Below, in pieces: positions 1 to 4,432 of a stretch of 14,425 nucleotides of DNA. Made by a program: the position numbers and the translations under genes. The notes under the pieces were generated by a model. It was not told the DNA's origin, did no database searches, and worked only from the letters and a program-made list of their open reading frames with translations. The number at the start of each line of letters is the position of its first letter. The stretch's first letter is position 1. Origin of the DNA: Pseudomonadota bacterium (lineage in GTDB: Bacteria > Pseudomonadota > Alphaproteobacteria > Rhizobiales > Aestuariivirgaceae); contig JAEKFU010000666.1 in the NCBI GenBank assembly GCA_016522385.1, forward strand, positions 1-14,425, written 5' to 3'.

Positions 1-47
1 GTCTCGCAAATGACGGCAAGGTCATCGACGACCAGCGAAACTATTGA
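1..47 (+). CDS. 3' end of an unidentified protein gene (partial)
   Basis: Reading from base 3, an open frame gives the C-terminal residues LANDGKVIDDQRNY and stops at TGA 45-47. The last A of that stop is the first base of the hemH ATG (47-49), a TGATG overlap typical of translationally coupled genes in one operon. The hydrophilic tail resembles the end of a real protein, but 14 residues are too few to assign a family, and the start lies outside the window. That it is coding is inferred mainly from the overlap and the sensible composition. Confidence 0.5.
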   Translation, partial: LANDGKVIDDQRNY

Positions 48-1090
48 TGAACGCCCCAGTACGCCCACCCTACCAGTTACCGCAAGACCACCCCCAAGTT
101 GCGCCCCGCAAGATCGGTGTGCTGCTGATCAACCTTGGCACGCCGGAAGCGACGTCCTATTGGCCAATGCGCCGATATCTCAAGGAGTTCCTGTCCGATC
201 CGCGGGTCATCGAAACCAACCGGGCGTTGTGGTGGGTGATTCTCAATGGCATCATCCTGACCACGCGGCCAAAAAAGAGCGGCCATGCCTACGACCAGAT
301 CTGGAATCGTGAACGCGATGAATCACCGCTCAAGACCATCACTCGTGCCCAATGCGACAAGACCGCGGCGCTCTTTTCCGATAGCCCCAACATCATGGTC
401 GATTGGGCAATGCGCTATGGACATCCCTCAACCCCGGACGTCATCAAGCGCATGAAGCGGGCCGGCTGCGACCGCATCCTCTTGTGCCCACTCTATCCAC
501 AATACAGCGCGGCCACGACGGCGACCGCCATGGACAGGGCGTTCGACGTATTCAAGACGATGCGCTGGCAACCGGCCCTGCGCTCGATGCCGCCCTATTT
601 TGATCACCCAACCTACATAAAGGCGTTGGCCTACAGCCTAACGAGCCATCTCGACAACCTTGAGTGGCAGCCCGATGTGATCATTGCCTCCTTCCACGGC
701 CTGCCGAAAGACTATCTCCTCAAGGGCGACCCTTACCATTGTCATTGCCACAAGACGGCACGTCTTCTGCGCGAGTATCTCGACTTGCCCGAGGGCAAGA
801 TGGTCACCACTTTCCAGTCGCGCTTCGGCAAGGCGGAATGGTTGCAGCCCTATACCGACAAAACCGTAGAGGACCTGGTGGAAACTGGCACTAAGAACAT
901 GGTCGTCGTAACACCGGGCTTTTCCGCCGACTGCGTGGAAACCTTGGAGGAAATAGCCATAGGTGTCGCTGACATGTTTCATGCAAAGGGTGGCGAGAAC
1001 TTTTCCGTCGTGCCTTGCCTGAACGACAGCGAACCGTCAATCGAGCTGCTCGGAGAGCTGATCCAAACCGAATTGTCTGGCTGGATTTGA
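47..1090 (+). CDS. hemH: Ferrochelatase (protoheme ferro-lyase)
   Basis: This cytosolic or membrane-associated enzyme inserts Fe2+ into protoporphyrin IX, the final step of protoheme synthesis. The 347-residue length is normal for bacterial HemH. Visible family motifs are GVLLINLGTPEA (24-35), the MRYG block (122-125), the active-site SFHGLP with His217, the QSRFG...WLQPYT block (257-270) and PGFSADCVETLEEI (290-303), whose Glu298 matches the conserved metal/proton-handling glutamate. The segment GDPYHCHCHKTARLL is rich in His and Cys, close to the usual form of this loop. I prefer ATG 47 over TTG 44 because it overlaps the upstream stop. No strong Shine-Dalgarno is visible, so translation probably relies on coupling to the upstream gene. 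A stem-loop sits at its stop codon. Family identity is essentially certain. Confidence 0.97.
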   Translation: MNAPVRPPYQLPQDHPQVAPRKIGVLLINLGTPEATSYWPMRRYLKEFLSDPRVIETNRALWWVILNGIILTTRPKKSGHAYDQIWNRERDESPLKTITRAQCDKTAALFSDSPNIMVDWAMRYGHPSTPDVIKRMKRAGCDRILLCPLYPQYSAATTATAMDRAFDVFKTMRWQPALRSMPPYFDHPTYIKALAYSLTSHLDNLEWQPDVIIASFHGLPKDYLLKGDPYHCHCHKTARLLREYLDLPEGKMVTTFQSRFGKAEWLQPYTDKTVEDLVETGTKNMVVVTPGFSADCVETLEEIAIGVADMFHAKGGENFSVVPCLNDSEPSIELLGELIQTELSGWI

Positions 1091-1114
1091 AACCGGGAGA
1101 TTTCTCCAGGTTTC
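1089..1114 (+). terminator. Stem-loop at the hemH stop, possible terminator
   Basis: GAAACC (1089-1094) pairs with GGTTTC (1109-1114) and GGAG (1096-1099) with CTCC (1104-1107), with one G/A mismatch between the arms and a four-base loop. The hairpin begins inside the hemH TGA. No run of T follows, so it may stabilise the 3' end or terminate weakly rather than act as a classic intrinsic terminator. Confidence 0.45.
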
Positions 1115-1193
1115 TAGGGACTTGAAACACGCCACAGCGCTTCTTACCTTATCAGTGCGGATGCCGTTTTAGGGTCCGTACGAAACTTGAATA

Positions 1194-1247
1194 GCCTGGC
1201 CTTGAAGGCGGGCGCTGATACAGACATTGCTCAAGGAGAATGCTGTC
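1194..1247 (+). promoter_or_regulatory. ROSE-like RNA thermometer in the hsp20 5' UTR
   Basis: Two hairpins precede the hsp20 ATG at 1248. The upper one pairs GCC 1194-1196 with GGC 1211-1213 and GCC 1199-1201 with GGC 1207-1209. The proximal one pairs CAUU 1225-1228 with AAUG 1239-1242 and CUC 1230-1232 with GAG 1236-1238 around an AAG loop, leaving G1229 bulged. CAG 1221-1223 can extend the stem with CUG 1243-1245. The Shine-Dalgarno AAGGAG (1233-1238) lies in the loop and 3' arm, and the opposite arm reads UUGCU, the conserved U(U/C)GCU of ROSE elements. ROSE elements are known to control small heat shock genes in rhizobia by melting at high temperature. Assignment rests on hand folding. 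Confidence 0.75.
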
Positions 1248-1700
1248 ATGTTTGATTTTACACCCCTTTACCGTTCCACCGTTGGTTTTGACCGCCTGGC
1301 ACAGATGCTTGGTGAGGCATCCAACATCGATGCGCCGACTTACCCGCCCTATAATATCGAGCGGGTCGGCGAGAATGAATATCGCATCACAATGGCCGTC
1401 GCTGGCTTCAGCGAAGATGACATCGCCATCGAGATCAAGGAAAACGCCCTGACCGTCGCCGCCGGCAAACCCCGGACCGGCAATGGCGACCGCGAGTTCT
1501 TGCACCAAGGCATTGCTGCGCGCAGCTTTGAGCGCCGCTTCCAGCTTGCCGACCATGTCGAGGTCACAGGTGCGAGCCTTGAAAACGGCCTGTTGCACAT
1601 TTCGCTTAAACGCGAGCTGCCCGAGGCCATGAAGCCGCGCAAGATTGCCATCACCGGTGCCAAAGCACCGAAGACGATCGAAGGCAAGAAGGCGGCCTAA
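1248..1700 (+). CDS. Small heat shock protein, Hsp20/IbpA type
   Basis: This is an ATP-independent cytosolic holdase that binds unfolding proteins in large oligomers for later refolding by DnaK/ClpB. The 150-residue protein has a short N-terminal arm (MFDFTPLYRSTVGFDRL, typical of IbpA-like class A proteins of Alphaproteobacteria). An alpha-crystallin domain spans about residues 33-125, ending in the ENGLLHISL block (112-120), and a C-terminal I-x-I anchor (IAI, 133-135) precedes a Lys-rich tail. I place the start at ATG 1248, nine bases after AAGGAG. An in-frame TTG at 1227 lies inside the thermometer hairpin and is not credible. The gene is monocistronic: a stem-loop follows at 1725-1753. 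Heat regulation is likely at translation through the ROSE-like leader. I found no convincing heat-shock sigma factor promoter. Confidence 0.95.
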   Translation: MFDFTPLYRSTVGFDRLAQMLGEASNIDAPTYPPYNIERVGENEYRITMAVAGFSEDDIAIEIKENALTVAAGKPRTGNGDREFLHQGIAARSFERRFQLADHVEVTGASLENGLLHISLKRELPEAMKPRKIAITGAKAPKTIEGKKAA

Positions 1701-1724
1701 CGACCAGGACTCATCTCTGCAGTT

Positions 1725-1757
1725 AACGGGGCGTTCCACGTGAGCGCCCCGTTTGTT
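1725..1757 (+). terminator. Intrinsic terminator after hsp20, shared with the convergent gene
   Basis: AACGGGGCG (1725-1733) is perfectly complementary to CGCCCCGTT (1745-1753), giving a 9-bp GC-rich stem with an 11-base loop, followed by TTTGTT on the plus strand. It lies between the hsp20 stop and the threonine aldolase stop at 1760, so it probably ends plus-strand transcripts and may also serve the minus strand, where the T-tract is weaker. Confidence 0.8.
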
Positions 1758-1759
1758 AA

Positions 1760-2815
1760 TCAACCCGCCAATGCAACTGCGATTAGCTTATCGACGTCTT
1801 CTGACGGTGTAGCAAATGACGTCACCATCCGGACGAACACTTCGTTCTCGCCCGGACAATCGACGCCTGGGCCCATGCCCGGCCAGGGGTGATAGAGGGC
1901 ACCAGCCGCCTGCAAACGATGGTGCAGCGTCTGTGGCATGATTGGAAACACCAGATTGGCGTCGCATCCCAGCGGAATGCGAACGCCCTGCACTTTTGCC
2001 AGCCCATCTGCAAGGCGACGCGCCTGTTCGTTGGCACGGGCGGCATTCTTCAGCCAACGGTCGTCCGTCAGATACGCTTCCATCTGGGCACCGAGAAAAC
2101 GACCCTTAGATAACAGTTGCCCGCCTCGCAAACGCCGATGGCCAAAACCCTCAGCCAATTTGTCGTCAAAAAGGATCACCGCTTCCAGTGCCATGGCCCC
2201 ATTCTTCGTCGCCCCGAACGATAGGGCATCGACACCCGCCTTCCAGGTCAGTTCGGCTGGCGAACAATTCTGCGCTACCAACGCATTGGCAAACCGCGCA
2301 CCGTCCACGTGAACTTTCAGGCCATGCCCATGGGCGAGCTCCGCAATCTCTGCGATCTCATCGCGACTGTAGACAGTTCCAAGTTCGCTGGCCTGGGTCA
2401 ATGAAACAACGGACGGCTTGGAGTCACGTTCGCCGCGCACAAACCCGGCCAGCCCCGCCGCAACCGATGCACTTGATACCTTGCCCCGCACATCATCGAT
2501 GCCGTAGAGCTTGGCACCGCCGGTGAACATTACCGGTGCTCCACATTCATCCACATTGATATGGGCATCGCCGTAGCACAAGACGGCATTGAACGACTGC
2601 GCCATGCTCGACAGACCAAGCCCGTTGGCTGCCGTCCCACTGGTCAGCAGAAAGGCATGCACCTTGCACTCGAAAACCTCATCCAACTTGGCGAGCGCTC
2701 GCTTGGTCCACGCATCTGCACCGTAGGCCGGTGTCGCCAATTGGTCGTTGGCCTCAACCATCGCCGAAAGAATTGCCTCATCAACGCCATACACATTGTC
2801 ACTGACAAAATTCAT
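1760..2815 (-). CDS. ltaE: Low-specificity L-threonine aldolase
   Basis: This PLP-dependent lyase cleaves L-threonine or L-allo-threonine to glycine and acetaldehyde in the cytosol; the reaction is reversible. The 351-residue protein has the fold-type I landmarks of the beta-eliminating lyase/threonine aldolase family: TSGTAAN (58-64) for the PLP phosphate, HINVDE (85-90), HVDGAR (169-174) with Asp171 contacting the pyridine nitrogen, and SFGATKNG (199-206) with Schiff-base Lys204. I choose ATG at 2815-2813 because FVSDN, the usual N-terminus, follows at once and a GGAAG lies upstream; a TTG at 2830 would add five residues without homology. The gene is convergent with hsp20 and divergent from the HTH gene, so it is probably monocistronic. 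The symbol ltaE follows E. coli use. The split between allo- and threo-specificity cannot be read from sequence. Confidence 0.93.
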   Translation of the reverse strand: MNFVSDNVYGVDEAILSAMVEANDQLATPAYGADAWTKRALAKLDEVFECKVHAFLLTSGTAANGLGLSSMAQSFNAVLCYGDAHINVDECGAPVMFTGGAKLYGIDDVRGKVSSASVAAGLAGFVRGERDSKPSVVSLTQASELGTVYSRDEIAEIAELAHGHGLKVHVDGARFANALVAQNCSPAELTWKAGVDALSFGATKNGAMALEAVILFDDKLAEGFGHRRLRGGQLLSKGRFLGAQMEAYLTDDRWLKNAARANEQARRLADGLAKVQGVRIPLGCDANLVFPIMPQTLHHRLQAAGALYHPWPGMGPGVDCPGENEVFVRMVTSFATPSEDVDKLIAVALAG

Positions 2816-2841
2816 CTTTCTCACTTCCAATTCTGATCAGC

Positions 2842-2864
2842 TCAGGCCTTATCACGCGGCCTGA
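2842..2864 (-). promoter_or_regulatory. Inverted repeat upstream of ltaE
   Basis: TCAGGCC (2842-2848) and GGCCTGA (2858-2864) are perfect 7-base complements separated by nine bases. They lie 27-49 bases upstream of the ltaE ATG, where they could be an mRNA leader hairpin or a regulator's operator. No U-tract follows, so it is not an attenuator. The repeat is seen; the function is not known. Confidence 0.35.
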
Positions 2865-3050
2865 ATTCGGGGAATGGATATTTTTGTTGCGACGATTGGC
2901 GAATTCTCAGAGGTCGAGCAGCTTCACCGGTCTCAGGTACTGCCGCCACCGTAGAGAGTCCAATGGCCGTCGGACTGTTCTCTTAAAGGCATAAAATTCT
3001 GCCCGGCGATGGCTAGCCGACGCCGTCAAATCAGTGCGCGAATTGTCACG

Positions 3051-3079
3051 TTGCTGACATGCCGTATTGTAAACTATAG
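3051..3079 (+). promoter_or_regulatory. Candidate sigma-70 promoter for the HTH gene
   Basis: TTGCTG (3051-3056) and CTATAG (3074-3079) are separated by 17 bases, and the pair lies about 43 bases before the TTG start at 3122. TTGTCA (3043-3048) with TATTGT (3065-3070), spacing 16, is an overlapping alternative. Both are imperfect matches judged by eye. Confidence 0.35.
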
Positions 3080-3121
3080 CCCCGACAAAGACTGATACCC
3101 CATCGAATTCAGGAGCTCAAA

Positions 3122-3499
3122 TTGTCCAACAGCACCACATTGGCAGAACGCATTATCGAAGCAAGGGAGACCCGCGGCCTCACCGTTCACCAGGCCACGC
3201 AGCGCATGGCGGTCAAAGCCAAGACTTTCCACAACTGGGAAACCGGTCAGACGACGCCGAGCCCAAGCAAACTTCAGATGTTGTCTGGCGTCCTGGGCGT
3301 GCCGCTGTTCTGGCTCATCAATGGCAGCGCCGACCATGATCCGATGAATGATGACCCGAGCCGGCTCGATCAGCTGGAGCAAAAGGTCAAGCGGATGAAC
3401 TTGCTGCACCGCGAGTTGTATCAGCTGAGCACCGAAATCGCCAAGGAAGTCGCGATCATCCGGCAGATGGACGCCGATTTTGAAGAGCTTGTCGCCTGA
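3122..3499 (+). CDS. Xre-family HTH transcriptional regulator
   Basis: This 125-residue protein carries a Cro/C1-type helix-turn-helix at about residues 7-62 (LAERIIEARETRGLTVHQAT, then KTFHNWETGQTTPSPSKLQML, ending in VPLFWLI), the standard five-helix Xre fold. An acidic linker (DHDPMNDDPS) follows, then a predicted amphipathic coiled coil at 81-115 (LDQLEQKVKRM...LSTEIAKEVA), probably for dimerisation. The start is TTG 3122, supported by AGGAG at 3111-3115 with a six-base spacer; no ATG lies near the N-terminus. It probably binds DNA as a dimer in the cytoplasm, but its target and signal cannot be read. It stands alone: divergent from ltaE, and about 300 bases before the next gene. No phage or toxin-antitoxin partner is adjacent, so a free-standing chromosomal regulator is likelier than a prophage repressor. 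Confidence 0.85.
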   Translation: MSNSTTLAERIIEARETRGLTVHQATQRMAVKAKTFHNWETGQTTPSPSKLQMLSGVLGVPLFWLINGSADHDPMNDDPSRLDQLEQKVKRMNLLHRELYQLSTEIAKEVAIIRQMDADFEELVA

Positions 3500-3795
3500 T
3501 CGCTAGTGACGATAAAGGTCGACGTTCACAAACCGTTTGGGATGCTGAGTTAGAGCGTGGTGTCGCCATCCTGCGCCACAAACGTGACAACATGCTGATT
3601 TCCGCTGGAAGAGCAATTATGGTCTTTGAACTGCCCTGCCGCGAGGCCGATACAGAACCAGCACAGGGATCGCCGAAGATGCATCATCTCCCTTGAATTG
3701 GCCCGCGCAATCATTCGGCCTAAGGCCCTAATTTTGTAGCCGCCCATCGCAAAACTGCCGCTTAGTCCACATATACTCTTCGGCAAAGTAGTTGG
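3500..3795. other. Intergenic stretch without a convincing gene
   Basis: About 300 bases. A plus-strand frame is open from the HTH stop to a TGA just after CATCATCTCCCT (near 3695) but has no good start or ribosome-binding site. A minus-strand frame (3786-3550) would need a TTG with no Shine-Dalgarno. Neither looks coding. GGCCTAAGGCC near 3717-3727 is a small palindrome followed by CTAATTTTG, a weak hairpin. The 3' part holds a good -10 box for the next gene. Confidence 0.4.
3772..3777 (+). promoter_or_regulatory. Candidate -10 box for the small membrane protein gene
   Basis: TATACT is one base from the TATAAT consensus. It would start transcription near 3784, leaving a leader of about 33 bases before the TTG start at 3817. 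No good -35 hexamer lies 16-18 bases upstream, so this is a partial match. Confidence 0.35.
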
Positions 3796-3816
3796 ATGAG
3801 GCCCGGAGATACCGAC

Positions 3817-4068
3817 TTGAAAACCCTAACAATCACGTTCGCACTGATACTACTGACGCTTGGACTACTGTCATGGTTTACGCCGTTTCCGGGCGGCACA
3901 CCGGCTATTGCCGTGGCCCTCACCATTCTTATCTGTCACAGTGAGCGGGCTGCGAACATGGTATCGAACTGGCGTATCACTCATGACAAATTCAATGGTG
4001 CCATATCCTGGATAGAGGAAAAAGTTCCCAACCGTCTGGCTGTTACGCTCCGCCGAACCCGGCCTTAG
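3817..4068 (+). CDS. Small two-helix membrane protein, PGPGW-like
   Basis: An 83-residue protein with a hydrophobic helix at about 3-20 (TLTITFALILLTLGLLSWF), a turn with FPGGTP (23-29), a second hydrophobic stretch (AIAVALTILIC, about 30-40), and a charged amphipathic C-terminal half containing HDKFNGAISWIEEKV and ending LRRTRP. This layout resembles the short inner-membrane proteins annotated as PGPGW transmembrane family, whose function is unknown; the resemblance is from memory. I prefer TTG 3817 because GGAG (3805-3808) precedes it by eight bases and the promoter-like TATACT fits; an in-frame ATG at 3796 has no Shine-Dalgarno. A terminator follows, so it is probably a single-gene unit. 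Confidence 0.65.
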   Translation: MKTLTITFALILLTLGLLSWFTPFPGGTPAIAVALTILICHSERAANMVSNWRITHDKFNGAISWIEEKVPNRLAVTLRRTRP

Positions 4069-4079
4069 ATGGATTAGGA

Positions 4080-4097
4080 CCAAGAACTTGCTCTTGG
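4080..4097 (+). other. Stem-loop downstream of the small membrane protein gene
   Basis: CCAAGA (4080-4085) and TCTTGG (4092-4097) are perfect complements around a six-base loop, 11 bases after the TAG stop. No T-run follows. It lies 31 bases before a proper terminator and may stabilise the mRNA end. Confidence 0.4.
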
Positions 4098-4128
4098 GCC
4101 AAAATTCTGGCATACATTAGTCCAGTTA

Positions 4129-4149
4129 GGACAGCATTGCTGTCCTTTT
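4129..4149 (+). terminator. Intrinsic terminator before the gltB leader
   Basis: GGACAGC (4129-4135) and GCTGTCC (4139-4145) form a perfect 7-bp stem with a three-base loop, followed directly by TTTT (4146-4149). This is a textbook factor-independent terminator for the upstream gene, so gltB should have its own promoter between about 4150 and 4200. Confidence 0.8.
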
Positions 4150-4176
4150 ACATACAAAAAGACAGTCGGGAACATG

Positions 4177-4190
4177 GCAGTATGAACTGC
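4177..4190 (+). promoter_or_regulatory. Dyad GCAGT-N4-ACTGC upstream of the gltB leader ORF
   Basis: GCAGT (4177-4181) and ACTGC (4186-4190) are perfect inverted repeats around ATGA, between the terminator and the first Shine-Dalgarno of the gltB leader. The position suits an operator or the base of a 5' UTR hairpin. No regulator can be named. Confidence 0.35.
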
Positions 4191-4207
4191 TCTGAGGAGA
4201 CAGACAA

Positions 4208-4384
4208 ATGGCTGGGCGTAACCAGCCGCGTCTTCGCACCGGCTGGCGGGCATGGACTAGAGCTGCGAAAATAGCGGTTGCAGCTCGCCTTTGCTCTGGT
4301 GAGACTGCAGCCTGTTCCACCGCCTGCGGCGTGCGAGATCAGCAGCTGTTCCCACCAGATCCAGGGCACCAAGAGATGGCGTAA
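4208..4384 (+). CDS. Candidate 58-codon small ORF in the gltB leader
   Basis: ATG 4208 is preceded by GAGGAG (4194-4199) with an eight-base spacer, a strong ribosome-binding site, and the frame runs 58 codons to TAA 4382, ending 48 bases before gltB. The product starts MAGRNQPRLRTGWRAW, is basic and Trp-rich at first, has four cysteines in its middle, and matches no family I know. Against coding: third positions are less G/C-biased than in gltB, rare-looking codons AGA and ATA occur, and strong hairpins overlap it. The first stem begins at the G of the start codon, so its translation could be structure-controlled. It shows no run of one residue as in classic attenuator peptides. It may be a leader ORF coupled to gltB or a chance frame in a structured RNA. 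Confidence 0.35.
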   Translation: MAGRNQPRLRTGWRAWTRAAKIAVAARLCSGETAACSTACGVRDQQLFPPDPGHQEMA

Positions 4385-4407
4385 GCATATGACGGCATTG
4401 CAAGCCG
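4210..4407 (+). promoter_or_regulatory. Structured gltB leader RNA with alternative hairpins (candidate)
   Basis: The 280-base gap between terminator and gltB holds several perfect stems. GGCTGG 4210-4215 pairs with CCAGCC 4222-4227, but the latter can instead pair with GGCTGG 4241-4246 (seven pairs counting 4228/4240), so the two hairpins exclude each other. GAGCTGC 4260-4266 pairs with GCAGCTC 4280-4286. TCTGGTG 4295-4301 pairs with CACCAGA 4353-4359 and encloses CGCC 4321-4324/GGCG 4328-4331. CGGC 4393-4396 pairs with GCCG 4404-4407 just before the gltB Shine-Dalgarno. I do not recognise a known riboswitch class. No terminator with a U-tract is present, so control of translation is likelier than attenuation. 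The stems are seen; function is inferred. Confidence 0.4.
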
Positions 4408-4432
4408 CCAGTGCACGAGGAGGGAGCGGATA

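Larger units (their letters stand above)
2816..3121. other. Divergent intergenic region between ltaE and the HTH gene
   Basis: About 300 bases with no convincing gene. On the ltaE side lie the palindrome CTGATCAG (2833-2840) and the inverted repeat TCAGGCC (2842-2848)/GGCCTGA (2858-2864), which would fold in the ltaE leader. Further in is AGTCC...GGACT near 2957-2976, flanked by AGAG and CTCT. A likely promoter for the HTH gene is listed separately. I cannot point to a clear ltaE promoter. Confidence 0.5.

Noticed and set aside
10..312. Plus-strand open frame overlapping the hemH 5' end
   Set aside because: It overlaps hemH in another frame, and its Ser/Pro/Arg-rich composition is that of an out-of-frame translation.
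1121..1152. Possible heat-shock sigma (RpoH) promoter: CTTGAA (1121-1126) with CTTAT (1148-1152)
   Set aside because: The gap between CTTG and the -10-like element is 23 bases, longer than the 17-18 expected in Alphaproteobacteria.
1152..1763. Long minus-strand open frame (203 codons) opposite hsp20
   Set aside because: It is fully antisense to a clear Hsp20 gene, crosses the terminator stem, and has no recognisable domain; it is a shadow of the G/C-biased codons.
3550..3786. Minus-strand 78-codon frame in the gap before the small membrane protein
   Set aside because: It starts at TTG without a Shine-Dalgarno, shows no domain, and its start overlaps the promoter region of the plus-strand gene.
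4175..4191. Sigma-54 promoter call for gltB
   Set aside because: The GG-to-GC spacing is 11 bases rather than the strict 10, so it is reported only as a dyad worth checking.
4190..4410. Known RNAs (RNase P RNA, tmRNA, SRP RNA, glycine or SAM riboswitch) in the gltB leader
   Set aside because: None of the conserved cores I know for these RNAs can be found in the segment.
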